DNA from: Terriglobia bacterium
Lineage (GTDB): Bacteria; Acidobacteriota; Terriglobia; Acidiferrales; UBA7541
Direction of reading: 5' to 3'
DNA length: 64,000 nt
NCBI GenBank assembly: GCA_020073605.1
Contig: JAIQEW010000008.1
Coordinates: 62,001 to 126,000 of the forward strand
Shown here: positions 18,410 through 29,096 of the stretch, in pieces
Position numbering within the stretch: position 1 is the first letter of the stretch
How the letters are laid out: the number at the start of each line of letters is the position of its first letter
The notes under the pieces: model-generated
What the model saw: only the letters and a program-made list of their open reading frames with translations
What the model was told of the DNA's origin: nothing
The model's database searches: none
Translations under genes and position numbers: made by a program

Positions 18410-19531
18410 GTGACCGAACGCGAACATCTGATTCTGGGAATCGAATCCTCCTGCGACGAGACGGCGGCGGCCGTCGTGGCCGGGGGCCGGCGCATCCTCT
18501 CGAGCGTCGTCGCCTCGCAGACCGAGATTCACCGCAAGTATGGCGGCGTCGTCCCGGAGCTAGCCTCGCGCGAACACCTCCGGCAGATCGTTCCCGTGGT
18601 GCGCGAGGCGGTCGAGCAAGCCCACGTCACGCTCCGCGACGTGGACGCCGTGGCCGTCACGAACGGGCCGGGCTTGATCGGCGCGCTTCTCGTCGGCGTC
18701 ACCTATGGGAAGGTGCTCGCTCAGGCGCTCGGCAAACCGCTGATCGCCGTGAATCATCTTGAAGGCCACGTCCACGCCGTGTTTCTCGAGGCGCACGCCG
18801 CCGGCCGCGAGCCGGCCCTACCTGCTGTCTGCCTGATTGTCTCCGGCGGACACACGATCCTCTACGATGTGAAATCCGCGTCCTCGAACGGCGTTCAACG
18901 CTTCACATACACGCGCATCGGCGGCACGCGCGACGATGCCGCCGGCGAAGCCTACGACAAAGTCGCCCGCATGCTCGCGCTGGGCTATCCAGGCGGCCCG
19001 ATCATCGACCGCCTGGCGCCGCACGGCGACGCGCATGCCGTCCGCTTCAACGAGCCGAAGATGAGCGGCAATCCCTACGACTTCAGCTTCAGCGGCATCA
19101 AGACCGCAGTGCTCTATCACCTGCGGCGCAATCCGCAGCTCACGCCGGAAATCGAATCGCGGCGCCAGGCGCTGGCGCGCGGGGAGCGCAGCGCGGACGC
19201 GTTGCGCGCACTTTCCAGCCCCGCGACGCTCGATCTGATTGCAAGCTTCCAGCGCGCCGTCGTCGATAATCTTGTCTCGCGCACATTTGCTGCAGCCGAA
19301 CAGCACTCCGTGCGCTCGATCCTTGTCTCCGGAGGCGTGGCGGCCAATAGCGAGCTCCGCCACACCTTTGAATCCGAAGCCGCTCGCCGCCGGCTGGAGG
19401 TTTACTTCCCCAGCCGCGCGCTTTCCACCGACAACGCCGCGATGATCGCCGCCGCCGGACATGCACGCTTCCTCTCCGGCGAACGCGCCGATTTGATGCT
19501 CAACGCCGAGGCCAATCTCCCGCTCGCTTGA
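18410..19531 (+). CDS. tsaD: tRNA N6-adenosine threonylcarbamoyltransferase
   Basis: TsaD, with TsaB and TsaE, installs t6A37 on ANN-decoding tRNAs. The 373-residue product has LGIESSCDETAAAVV at the start, metal-binding histidines in VNHLEGHVHAV, VSGGHTILY, GEAYDKVARMLALGYPGGP, FSFSGIKTAV and the ASKHA-fold end VSGGVAANSELR with STDNAAMIA. The start is GTG at 18410. It is divergent from galU and followed 42 bases later by an SDR gene in the same direction. The partners tsaB and tsaE are not in the window. Confidence 0.97.
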   Translation: MTEREHLILGIESSCDETAAAVVAGGRRILSSVVASQTEIHRKYGGVVPELASREHLRQIVPVVREAVEQAHVTLRDVDAVAVTNGPGLIGALLVGVTYGKVLAQALGKPLIAVNHLEGHVHAVFLEAHAAGREPALPAVCLIVSGGHTILYDVKSASSNGVQRFTYTRIGGTRDDAAGEAYDKVARMLALGYPGGPIIDRLAPHGDAHAVRFNEPKMSGNPYDFSFSGIKTAVLYHLRRNPQLTPEIESRRQALARGERSADALRALSSPATLDLIASFQRAVVDNLVSRTFAAAEQHSVRSILVSGGVAANSELRHTFESEAARRRLEVYFPSRALSTDNAAMIAAAGHARFLSGERADLMLNAEANLPLA

Positions 19532-19573
19532 GTCTGGCGCGGGCGATGCTGCTCCGAGTCTGAGAGGTCAAAC

Positions 19574-20443
19574 ATGTCTGAACCTAGAAGTATGAGCGGG
19601 AAGACCTGCATCGTCACCGGAGCCAACAGCGGCATAGGCAAGGAGACGGCGCTCGGCCTCGCGCGAATGGGCGCGCGCGTCGTGCTCGTCTGCCGGAACG
19701 CCGAAAAAGGAAAAGCTGCGCTCGAAGATATCCGGCGGGAGTCGGGATCTTCCGCCCTCGACTTGCTAATCGCGGACATGTCTTCGCAAGCATCGGTGCG
19801 AGCGCTCGCGGAGCAAATCCTGAAGAAATACTCGCGCCTCGACGTGCTGATCAACAACGCAGGCGCGGCCGTGCGCGCCCGCACGCTGTCCGCGGACGGC
19901 ATCGAAACGACCGTGGCCGCCAACCACCTGGGCGCCGCCCTGTTGACGATTCTCTTGCTCGATCTCCTGAAGGCCGGCACGCCCTCGCGGATCATCAACG
20001 TTTCGTCGGAGGCTCAGCGCCGCGCCCGTCTCGACATGAGCGATCTTCAATTCGAGCGGCGGAAATACAATTCGTTCTATGCCTACGGACAATCAAAGCT
20101 GCTGATGAACGCCTTTACGTTCGAGCTGGCGCGCCGGCTGGAAGGAACTGGAGTCACAGCGAACTGCCTGCACCCAGGCGTGGTCGCGACGAACATCTGG
20201 GGCGCCGATCCGCCGCTCATCTTCAAGCTGATCATCGCCCTCGTAAAACCCTTCATGCTGAATTCGAAAGAGGGCGCCGAAGTGTCTCTTTATCTCGCAA
20301 GTTCCCCCGACGTCGCGCAGGTTTCCGGAAAATACTTCGTGAAGTCGAAACCTGCTGAATCGAGCCCCCTCTCGCAGGATCCGCAAATCGCCGCTGAAAT
20401 CTGGCAATGGACTACAAAGATGATTGGCATTCAGATGGCGTGA
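19574..20443 (+). CDS. Short-chain dehydrogenase/reductase, retinol-dehydrogenase-like
   Basis: The 289-residue protein is a classical SDR with the NADP-binding TGANSGIGKETALGLARMG, NNAG, the catalytic Ser in INVSSEAQRRA, and Tyr/Lys in YAYGQSKLLM. The pattern of TGANSGIGKE and the length fit the RDH11-14/WWOX-like group often annotated as oxidoreductase in bacteria. The substrate cannot be predicted. ATG at 19574 is preceded by GAGAGGTC; a second ATG six codons later is possible. It is convergent with the WD40-like gene, with 20 bases between. Confidence 0.9.
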   Translation: MSEPRSMSGKTCIVTGANSGIGKETALGLARMGARVVLVCRNAEKGKAALEDIRRESGSSALDLLIADMSSQASVRALAEQILKKYSRLDVLINNAGAAVRARTLSADGIETTVAANHLGAALLTILLLDLLKAGTPSRIINVSSEAQRRARLDMSDLQFERRKYNSFYAYGQSKLLMNAFTFELARRLEGTGVTANCLHPGVVATNIWGADPPLIFKLIIALVKPFMLNSKEGAEVSLYLASSPDVAQVSGKYFVKSKPAESSPLSQDPQIAAEIWQWTTKMIGIQMA

Positions 20444-20463
20444 TGCCGGCGTGACGGCGCGCC

Positions 20464-21612
20464 CTACAGCAGCGGCGGTTCGTAAATGTAGGCAAGCCCG
20501 TCGGTGGTGACGGCGTAAGCTTTCGATCCGTCGAGGCTCCAGCGCAGATCGACGACCCCTTCAGCGGCGTACTCATCGAACACCGTTAAATTCTTCAAGT
20601 CCACGAGAAACAGCCGCCCCTTCGCGGAATTCCTGAGCCACGAGCTGAAGCAAAGGCAAATCGGCAGGTGCGGATGGCACGCGCAGAGCTCGGCGCCAAA
20701 CGGCAAGGCTTCCGCCTCGATGCTTCCTTCCGCGAGACGATACGCTTGTCCCGCAGCGCAATAGACGAGCTGGCGGCCGTCAAACGTCCAGGCGAGATCG
20801 GTGACGTGCCCCTGCGCCTGAATACTTCGCTGCCGTCGCAGCGCAGGCACGTCGAGCAGCACGATGGAATCGTCCGCCCACTCGCCTTCGATTTCGATGA
20901 CGCTCGCGAGCGTTCCTTCGTCTGGGCTGAAGGCCGTGCAGCCAAAGCCCGAAAACGATCCCTCGTCGCCGGATTCGCCATCGGCCGCCTGCGCGCCCAT
21001 CCATTCATCCACCGACCGCAGCCCGCCAAGCGCGCTCAAGGGAGCTCCGGAAAACGGCATCATCCCGCTCGAATCGGCGGCCGCTTCCCATAGGCGCAAC
21101 TCCGCTTCCGTCCCGCCGGGTGTGGAGGCGGCAAAGTATCGCCCCGTGTCCGACCATGCCAGGCAATGCGGGAAATTCGAAAATCTTCCGAACGCGCCCA
21201 GCGACACTTTCCCATTCAGATCGAATACGTGCAGCTCTCGCTGCCAGCCGCCCCACGCCGCCACCAGATAGCGCGCCGTCGGCGACCAAGCAAACGCCCC
21301 CGGCAGGCCCGGTGCGCACGCCTCGGACTCCCCGGGAACGCTGAGCGCGATCGTAGGCGCACTCAGTTCGATGTCGTATAGCGCGACGCGCTCTGTGCCG
21401 TGCCGCGCCACGGGAGAGGCGGCGCACAGCTGGCCCGCCGGCGATATCGCGAGGTGCTGGGACCTCTCGGTGAAAACTTTCTTGACCAGCCAGTTTGAAT
21501 CGCGCGCGAGGTCGCGCAACCCGCGCGCAACGATTGCAGCCGACCTCACCGCGAGCGCCTGCGAGGCTGCGGGAACGATCTGCTTCGCCTCGGATTGTTC
21601 GCGAGTTTCCAT
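20464..21612 (-). CDS. WD40-like beta-propeller protein
   Basis: The 382-residue protein has repeated propeller blades with patterns such as LAISPAGQLCAA, FAWSPTARYLVAAW, LAWSDTGRYFAAST, TAFSPDEGTLASV, LAWTFDGRQLVYC and LRWSLDGSKAYAV. There is no signal peptide, so it is probably cytoplasmic. The ATG at 21612 overlaps the stop of the upstream J-domain gene (TGATG), so the two are co-translated. Propellers are protein-protein platforms; a role as client adaptor to the J-domain partner is inference from context. Confidence 0.82.
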   Translation of the reverse strand: METREQSEAKQIVPAASQALAVRSAAIVARGLRDLARDSNWLVKKVFTERSQHLAISPAGQLCAASPVARHGTERVALYDIELSAPTIALSVPGESEACAPGLPGAFAWSPTARYLVAAWGGWQRELHVFDLNGKVSLGAFGRFSNFPHCLAWSDTGRYFAASTPGGTEAELRLWEAAADSSGMMPFSGAPLSALGGLRSVDEWMGAQAADGESGDEGSFSGFGCTAFSPDEGTLASVIEIEGEWADDSIVLLDVPALRRQRSIQAQGHVTDLAWTFDGRQLVYCAAGQAYRLAEGSIEAEALPFGAELCACHPHLPICLCFSSWLRNSAKGRLFLVDLKNLTVFDEYAAEGVVDLRWSLDGSKAYAVTTDGLAYIYEPPLL

Positions 21613-22430
21613 CAGCGGGCGTTCGATTGAGGATTCTGGAGACGCTGTTTCGCGAGCGCGATCTGTTCATCCACTTTTTCGATCATGCCCTTGAGCACGT
21701 CGCGGCCGCTTTTCTCGGCTTCGTCCACGCGCGATTTCAGCTGGTATAGATCGGAGCGCAGCAACCCCTGCATCTCCGCTTCGATTTCCGCGAGTCGCCC
21801 GCGCGCCTGGCTCACGCGCCGGATCACGCGCACCAGCTCCGCTCCTGCTCCTTCTCCCTCCACGGCCTCCGGGCTGTGCTCGTACGCGGTCAGAATCTTC
21901 GCCAAGCGCGTTTCGTCGCCTCGCTCGTACGCTTGATTTGCTTCGGCCATCAACTGCTGCCGCTTGGCCCGGTCGTTCCGGTCCGAGGTAAGATCGGGAT
22001 GGACGCGCTTGGCTACTTCGCGGTAAAGCCGCTTCATCTCCGGCGACGATACGAACGCCCGAGGCTCCTGCGCGGCCTTTTCTCCGGCTGCGGATTTTGT
22101 TTCGTCGGCGCGGGCGCGCGCCTCGCGAGCCGCGTGTTGAGCGCGCTCGTTCGCAGGCTGCTCCCGGGCGAGCCGTTCGGCAAGTTGCGCCTTCCACTCG
22201 TCCAGCTCGGCGTAGCGCGAGCCGACAAAGTGTAGATAGCGCCGCTCGAACGCCCCGAGCTCCGCGCGCAGGTTTGCCGAACGCAGCTCGCGGTCGGCAA
22301 GGTCGGCTTCGAGGGCCTCCTGCTCATCCCGCTTGCGCGCCAGCTCCTGCTCTTCCGGCTTAGCAGGCGTTTGAACGGACTCGCGCCCAGCCTGCTGCGC
22401 CGGAGGCACATCCGCTGATTTCAGGGCCAT
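21612..22430 (-). CDS. J-domain protein with coiled coil
   Basis: The 272-residue product has an N-terminal charged coiled coil (about 20-130, rich in Glu/Ala/Arg), then a J-domain (about 138-200) with MKRLYREVAKRVHPDLTSD containing the HPD motif needed to stimulate DnaK-type ATPases, then a second helical region (about 205-270). It lacks the Gly/Phe and Cys-rich parts of DnaJ, so it is a specialised co-chaperone. ATG at 22430 was chosen; the upstream frame reads non-family sequence. Its stop overlaps the WD40 gene start. This J-domain/propeller pairing appears designed to act together. Confidence 0.82.
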   Translation of the reverse strand: MALKSADVPPAQQAGRESVQTPAKPEEQELARKRDEQEALEADLADRELRSANLRAELGAFERRYLHFVGSRYAELDEWKAQLAERLAREQPANERAQHAAREARARADETKSAAGEKAAQEPRAFVSSPEMKRLYREVAKRVHPDLTSDRNDRAKRQQLMAEANQAYERGDETRLAKILTAYEHSPEAVEGEGAGAELVRVIRRVSQARGRLAEIEAEMQGLLRSDLYQLKSRVDEAEKSGRDVLKGMIEKVDEQIALAKQRLQNPQSNAR

Positions 22431-22730
22431 TTCGTCCGCCTCTGATTGGTTCCCGCACACCGACTGGCCGCCGATCACACCCTTTGGCGGCCAATCCGCC
22501 TTCAAATCGTCCTTAAATTGTACGACGCAGGCGCAGGCGCTTCGGGCCACTTGGCAACCGGGGTTTCCAGAATGAAAAATAGCCCCTTGGCAAAGGCCAT
22601 CCGTGTCTGCCCGCTGCCAGCCAATTTGGCTTCGCGGCGCGTTCCGGGCACACAACCTTCTGATTTCGACGGGCGCCGCCCTGATTTACAATCTCGTTCG
22701 GCCATCACTCGCATCGCAAGGAGAGAACAC
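22431..22730. other. Divergent intergenic region, no gene recognised
   Basis: These 300 bases separate the divergent J-domain and DinB genes. The stretch is open in some frames, but none gives a recognisable protein. It should hold both promoters; no convincing -10/-35 pair was found. AAGGAGAG just before 22731 is the ribosome site of the DinB gene. Confidence 0.6.
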
Positions 22731-23243
22731 ATGCAGGAAACCGCAGAACAGTACCGGGCGCGAATGTACGGGCATGTCCAGGGGAGCGATCCACTGAAGC
22801 TGCAAGCGGCGGCCCCGGCGCGCCTCGCCAAGCTTTTGAAAGGTGTCAGCCCCGCGAAGGCGCGCAAGCGCCCTGCGCCGGACAAATGGTCGATCGCCGA
22901 GATCGTCGCGCACATCGCGGACACCGAACTCGTCGGCGGCTACCGAATCCGCGCGATTCTCGGCGCGCCCGGAACTCAGATCATGGGCTTCGATCAGGAC
23001 GCCTGGGTGACGGCGCTTCATTACGACAAGCGCGATCTGAAGAAATCCTTCGAGCAGTACCGCGCGCTCCGGGAAGCAAACCTGGCGCTGCTCAAGACGC
23101 TCACGCCCGAGCAGTGGAAGCACCACGGGATGCACAGCGAACGCGGCGCGGAGACCGTCGAAACGATCGTCCGCATGTTCGCGGGACACGACCTCAACCA
23201 CTTCCAGCAGATCGAGCGAATTCTCGCTGCGAAAAAGAAGTAG
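22731..23243 (+). CDS. DinB-family protein (putative thiol- or metal-dependent enzyme)
   Basis: The 170-residue product is a DinB/YfiT four-helix-bundle protein. It has DKWSIAEIVAHIADTELVGGYRIR and the C-terminal FAGHDLNHFQQIERIL, with His residues (in VAHIADTE and in GHDLNH) in the usual metal triad positions. Members include bacillithiol and mycothiol S-transferases and many uncharacterised proteins. ATG at 22731 has AAGGAGAG 6-13 bases upstream; the longer frame to 22446 is not used. It ends a few bases before a GTCATCC-type repeat. Confidence 0.88.
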   Translation: MQETAEQYRARMYGHVQGSDPLKLQAAAPARLAKLLKGVSPAKARKRPAPDKWSIAEIVAHIADTELVGGYRIRAILGAPGTQIMGFDQDAWVTALHYDKRDLKKSFEQYRALREANLALLKTLTPEQWKHHGMHSERGAETVETIVRMFAGHDLNHFQQIERILAAKKK

Positions 23244-23249
23244 CCGGAC

Positions 23250-23338
23250 CCTTCGACGGACGAAGCGCGTCCGTCTCAGGATGACGATCCTTTGCCCTTA
23301 GGTCGCCAGCGGCGGTCGAAGGGTCAGCGGATCGTCAC
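23250..23338 (-). repeat. GTCATCC-type imperfect palindromic repeat, copy B
   Basis: On the minus strand it contains GTCATCCTGAGACGG and CGTCGAAGGGTCC. ACGGACGCG and CGCGTCCGT-like arms around 23256-23274 form a hairpin. CTCAGGATGACGATCCT at 23275-23291 is identical to 63561-63577. The right end overlaps the last bases of the M13 peptidase gene. Confidence 0.55.
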
Positions 23339-25488
23339 CAGATTCGACAGCGCTGGCCTTCGGCCCGGACCATTTTCGAATCCGCGCCGCATCCGAACGC
23401 CTTGGCGAATGCGGGTGTGTTCGTAAGCGGCCCGTTCCCGCGAAATTGATTGAGCGGGTGCGGGTCCGTCTTGGCGATCAGCCGCGCGTACTCCGGCCGC
23501 AGATTCGCAGCCCATATCTGCGCCCATCCTAGAAAGAAGCGCTGCTCCGTGGTGAAACCGTCGATCGGCGCCGGAGCGGATTTCCCGGCCAGCGTCTTCA
23601 GGTAGGCCGCGTGCGCGATGGTCATGCCTCCCAGGTCGGCGATGGCCTCGCCCTCTTCGAGCTTGCCGTTTCCGTGCAGGCCGGGCTCGATCTCAAACGC
23701 CTCGAACTGCTTCGAGATGCACTCGCCGCGGTCCTGGAAATTCTTCAAGTCCTCGGGCGTCCACCAGTTGTCCAAATTGCCTTGTCCGTCGAACTTCGCG
23801 CCCTGATCGTCGAACCCGTGGGTCATCTCGTGCCCGATCACCGACCCCATGCCGCCGTAATTGATGGCGTCGTCGGCCTTGGGATCGAAAAATGGCGGCT
23901 GGAGAATTCCTGCCGGGAAAACGATCTCGTTCATGGAGGGGTTGTAATAGGCATTGACGGTGGGCGGCGTCATGCCCCATTCGGTGCGATCCACGGGTTT
24001 GCCGATCTTCCCAAGGTCGCGTGCCACTTCAAACGCGTTGCCGCGGAGCACATTCTCCACGTACGGTCCGCGATCGACCTGGAACCGCGAGTAGTCCCGC
24101 CATTTGTCGGGGTAGCCGATCTTCAGCGTGATCGCGTCGAGCTTCTTGCCCGCTTGTACGCGCGTCGCGGGGCTCATCCAATCGAGCGTCGATAGATCGT
24201 CGTGCAGCGCGGCGATCAGGTTTCGCACCATGGCGAGCGCTTGCGCCTTCGCTTCCGGCGGGAAATTGCGCTGCACGTAATACTGGCCGAGGGCTTCGCC
24301 GAGCTGGCCGTCGGTGGCCAGCACGCAGCGGTGCCATCGCGGAAGCAATTGCTTCGCGCCGGTCAGAGTGCGCCCGTAGAAATCGAAATTCTCATCCACG
24401 AACTTTCCCGTCAGGCTTCCGGCGACGGCATGGACCAGGTGCCAGCGGAGATAGGTCTTCCAGTCCGCTAGCGGGACGGAAAGGAGCGCGGCGTCCATCT
24501 GCTTGAAGAAGTCGGGCTGGCCGATGTCGGTATCCTTCAGCGCGGGCGCGCCGATTTCCTTGAAGTAGCTGACCCACGAAAAATGGGGCGTGAGCTCCCC
24601 GAGCTGCGCCAGCGGCATACGGTGATAGTTCGTCTCGGGGTCGCGCAGGTCTTCGCGCTTCTTCGATGCCTTCGCCAGCGAAGTCTCGACGTCCAGCACG
24701 GTCTTGGCTTCGGCGGCCGAGGTCGCATCGTCGTCGCCCATGAGCTTGAGCATGTTGGTCATGTGCTTCACGTACCCTGCGCGAAGCTGCTTCGACCGGT
24801 CGTCGTCATCGACGTAATACTGGCGGTCGGGCATTCCCAGCCCGCCCTGTCCTGCTCCGGCGATCACCTGCGTGCTGTCCTTCAAATCCTGCTCGGAGGT
24901 GAAGAAGAACACGGCATTCACGCCCGAGCGTTGCAGGCGCGCGATTTCAGCTTGCAGCCCGGCAGTGTCCTTGATGTCCGCGATGGCTTGGAGTTCGGGC
25001 GCGAGCGGCTTCAGGCCGGCCGATTCGACCTGGCTTTCATCTATGCAGCTCGAGTAGAAGGCGCCGATCTTCTGCCAGTTCGAGCCGGGCGCGGCAGTCT
25101 TGTCCTTCGCGGCTTCCTCGAGAATTTGGTGCAGGGCTTCCTCGTTGTGATCGCGTAGCTTGTTGAACGTCGCCCACGCGGCGCGGTCGGGCGGCACGGG
25201 ATTGTTCTTGATCCATCCGCCGTCCGCGAACTTGTAGAAGTCGTCGCAGGGAGAAACCGAGCGGTCGAGGTTCGCGGGATCGAAGCCGTGGATCGAGGTA
25301 TCGGCTCCGCGCGGGGACGAAGCAGTTCCCCCCGCTCCGGCAGTGTCCGCCGCAAAACTCGCACACCCGTTCGCAACCCGCGGCGCGGAATTTTCGGCAC
25401 CATTCGATTCAGAAGACTGCGAAGCCAGCGTGAGAGGAAAAACAAGGGATAGAACTGCAACGAGCGCAAAGCTGGAACGTCGATTCAT
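23335..25488 (-). CDS. M13 family zinc endopeptidase (neprilysin/PepO-like), exported
   Basis: The 717-residue protein has a signal peptide (MNRRSSFALVAVLSLVFPLTLA) and both M13 domains. The N-terminal part has SPCDDFYKFADGGWIKNNP (peptidase M13_N). The catalytic domain has HExxH in VIGHEMTHGFDDQGAKFDG and the third zinc ligand Glu in EGEAIADLGGMTIAH, and ends GNGPLTNTPAFAKAFGC...GQRCRIW, typical of the family. It probably degrades peptides in the periplasm or outside. ATG at 25488 has GAGGGAGAG upstream and is preferred to 25536. It is divergent from the MutS-like gene. Confidence 0.94.
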   Translation of the reverse strand: MNRRSSFALVAVLSLVFPLTLASQSSESNGAENSAPRVANGCASFAADTAGAGGTASSPRGADTSIHGFDPANLDRSVSPCDDFYKFADGGWIKNNPVPPDRAAWATFNKLRDHNEEALHQILEEAAKDKTAAPGSNWQKIGAFYSSCIDESQVESAGLKPLAPELQAIADIKDTAGLQAEIARLQRSGVNAVFFFTSEQDLKDSTQVIAGAGQGGLGMPDRQYYVDDDDRSKQLRAGYVKHMTNMLKLMGDDDATSAAEAKTVLDVETSLAKASKKREDLRDPETNYHRMPLAQLGELTPHFSWVSYFKEIGAPALKDTDIGQPDFFKQMDAALLSVPLADWKTYLRWHLVHAVAGSLTGKFVDENFDFYGRTLTGAKQLLPRWHRCVLATDGQLGEALGQYYVQRNFPPEAKAQALAMVRNLIAALHDDLSTLDWMSPATRVQAGKKLDAITLKIGYPDKWRDYSRFQVDRGPYVENVLRGNAFEVARDLGKIGKPVDRTEWGMTPPTVNAYYNPSMNEIVFPAGILQPPFFDPKADDAINYGGMGSVIGHEMTHGFDDQGAKFDGQGNLDNWWTPEDLKNFQDRGECISKQFEAFEIEPGLHGNGKLEEGEAIADLGGMTIAHAAYLKTLAGKSAPAPIDGFTTEQRFFLGWAQIWAANLRPEYARLIAKTDPHPLNQFRGNGPLTNTPAFAKAFGCGADSKMVRAEGQRCRIW

Positions 25489-25691
25489 CGGGAAGCTCTC
25501 CCTCGGAGGAAAGCTGCAAGACGCGCGCCTTCCCATCCGGATTGAATTGCGATCGGAAAGCTGCCCCTGGCAGGTTTACCCGCCCGCTACCCACCGCAGC
25601 GATATTCTGCTTGTAGGAAAACAAAGTGTCAATCGCCCCGCCTGATGATTCCGTGCGCTCCCCCTGGAGTAGACTAGGCGAGGAGGAAAGC

Positions 25692-27482
25692 GTGCCTGAT
25701 CCACGCGCAGAGTACGGAGACCGCCTCGAGTCTCGCGCCAGAACAGTCGCGACACGCGAGCGCAGCCACATCCGAATCGGAAATTCTAAATTGGCGGTGG
25801 TGGCCGCCGCTCTCGTCCTGGTATGGCTCTGTTTCGCAAGGCATCTCGTGTCGGCTCGCTGGCTTCTCTTGCCGGTAGCCGCTTACGTCGTACTGGCGAT
25901 TCTGCATGAACGGATCATCCGCGCCCGGACGCGTGCGGAAACGGCGGCCGCTTTCTATCGCGCCGGAATTGCGCGCATCGAGGACCGCTGGAGCGGCACG
26001 GGCGCATCGGGCGAAAGATTCGGCGACGAGAAGCATGTCTATGCGAGCGACCTCGATCTCTTCGGGCGCGGCTGTCTGTTCGAGCTTCTCTCGACCGCCA
26101 GATTGCCGATGGGAGAAAACCGCCTCGCGGAATGGTTGTGCAGACCGTCGCCGGTGAAAACGATCGTGGAGCGTCAAGGCTTGATCGCCGAGCTGCGCCC
26201 GAAGCTGGACCTGCGGGAGGATTTGGCGGTGACCGGAGAAGAGTTGCGCGTCCGCTTGAATCCGGAGTCGCTCACGAAGTGGTGCGAGGGAACGCCGGTG
26301 CTCGGCGGAACTGCCTTGCGGGTCATTGCGGCGGCCTTTGCGTTTGCCGCCGCGGCGGCATTCATCTATTTCGTCAGCACGGCGATCCTTTGGCCGTTTC
26401 TCGCCGTCCTCATCGTCGAGGGAATCTTGTACGCCTGGTTGCAAAGGCGCGCGATTGCAGTCATCTCGGAAGTGCATTGCAACGCCGAAGGGCTGGTGCT
26501 CTTCTCGAAGATTCTGGCGCGTCTCGAAAAAGAGCCGTTCGCCTCTCCGCGACTGCAGCAGCTTGCGGCCGAGCTGAAACGCGGCGCCGAGCCTGGTTCG
26601 CGCGCGATCCGGCGATTCGCTCGCATCGTCAACTGGATCGATGCGCATGACAGCCTGATCGCTAGGATGATGAACCTCCCGCTGCTCTACACAATCCAGA
26701 CGGCTTTGGCAGCCGAGGCATGGAGAAAACGCTGGGGCAGCCGAATGCGCGTCTGGATCGATATCGTCGGTGAAATCGAAGCGCTGCTCTCGCTGGCGGC
26801 GTATTCGTTCGAACACCCTGGCGACCCATTCCCGGAATTCGCGGATCAGGGCGATGCGCCGGCGCTCTTTGCCGGCGAGGAGCTTGGCCACCCGTTGATG
26901 CCCGCACTCCAATGCGTGCGGAACAGCGTGCAACTGGATGCGACTACGCGCGTTCTGCTGGTGAGCGGCTCGAATATGTCAGGCAAAAGCACCTTCCTCC
27001 GTACCGTCGGCATCAACACCGTTCTGGCTATGGCAGGCGCGCCGATCCGGGGGAAGTCCCTTCGCATGGCCCCGCTCCGGCTGGGCACGCGCTTGCGCAG
27101 CATCGACTCTCTGCAAGAGGGCCGCTCGACCTTCTACACGGAATTGCTCCGTATCCGGCAGGTGTTCGACCTGGCAAACGGCGACGCACCGGTACTGTTC
27201 CTGTTCGACGAACTCCTGGACGGGACGAATTCGCACGATCGCCGGATCGGGGCGGAGAGCTTGGTCGGGGCGCTGCTTGAGCGCGGGGCCATCGGCATTG
27301 TGACCACGCACGATCTGGCGCTCACCGAGATGACGAAGTCACTGGGCGCGATCGTGCGCAACTCGCATTTTCAAGATTACGTCGAGGGCGGGAAAATGCG
27401 CTTCGATTACAAGCTGCGCGACGGAGTGGTCACGAAGAGCAACGCCCTGGAGCTGATGCGGCTCGTCGGGCTCAAGGTTTGA
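25692..27482 (+). CDS. Membrane-anchored MutS-like ATPase
   Basis: The 596-residue protein has four hydrophobic segments in its N-terminal half (two near residues 35-80, two near 205-250), a helical core, and a C-terminal MutS-class ATPase: Walker A in GSNMSGKSTFLRTVG, Walker B in LFLFDELLDGTNSHDR, and the His switch region VTTHDLALTEM. The mismatch-recognition and connector domains of MutS are absent, and so is the Smr endonuclease of MutS2. Related membrane MutS-like proteins are known from genomes but their function is unclear. GTG at 25692 with AGGAGG at 25681-25686 is chosen over GTG 25626. It is convergent with the aldehyde dehydrogenase gene. Confidence 0.87.
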   Translation: MPDPRAEYGDRLESRARTVATRERSHIRIGNSKLAVVAAALVLVWLCFARHLVSARWLLLPVAAYVVLAILHERIIRARTRAETAAAFYRAGIARIEDRWSGTGASGERFGDEKHVYASDLDLFGRGCLFELLSTARLPMGENRLAEWLCRPSPVKTIVERQGLIAELRPKLDLREDLAVTGEELRVRLNPESLTKWCEGTPVLGGTALRVIAAAFAFAAAAAFIYFVSTAILWPFLAVLIVEGILYAWLQRRAIAVISEVHCNAEGLVLFSKILARLEKEPFASPRLQQLAAELKRGAEPGSRAIRRFARIVNWIDAHDSLIARMMNLPLLYTIQTALAAEAWRKRWGSRMRVWIDIVGEIEALLSLAAYSFEHPGDPFPEFADQGDAPALFAGEELGHPLMPALQCVRNSVQLDATTRVLLVSGSNMSGKSTFLRTVGINTVLAMAGAPIRGKSLRMAPLRLGTRLRSIDSLQEGRSTFYTELLRIRQVFDLANGDAPVLFLFDELLDGTNSHDRRIGAESLVGALLERGAIGIVTTHDLALTEMTKSLGAIVRNSHFQDYVEGGKMRFDYKLRDGVVTKSNALELMRLVGLKV

Positions 27483-27501
27483 GTCCCGCCTCGGCTCTCG
27501 C

Positions 27502-29004
<1,503 letters not shown>

Positions 29005-29096
29005 GGCGGGTCCTCCAGTTGGTGCGGTATTGCGCGGACGGTGGTGCCGAAGGCTTAGGTTAGCAATCGCGCGGCTGCGGCGTCAACGCGCGCAAC

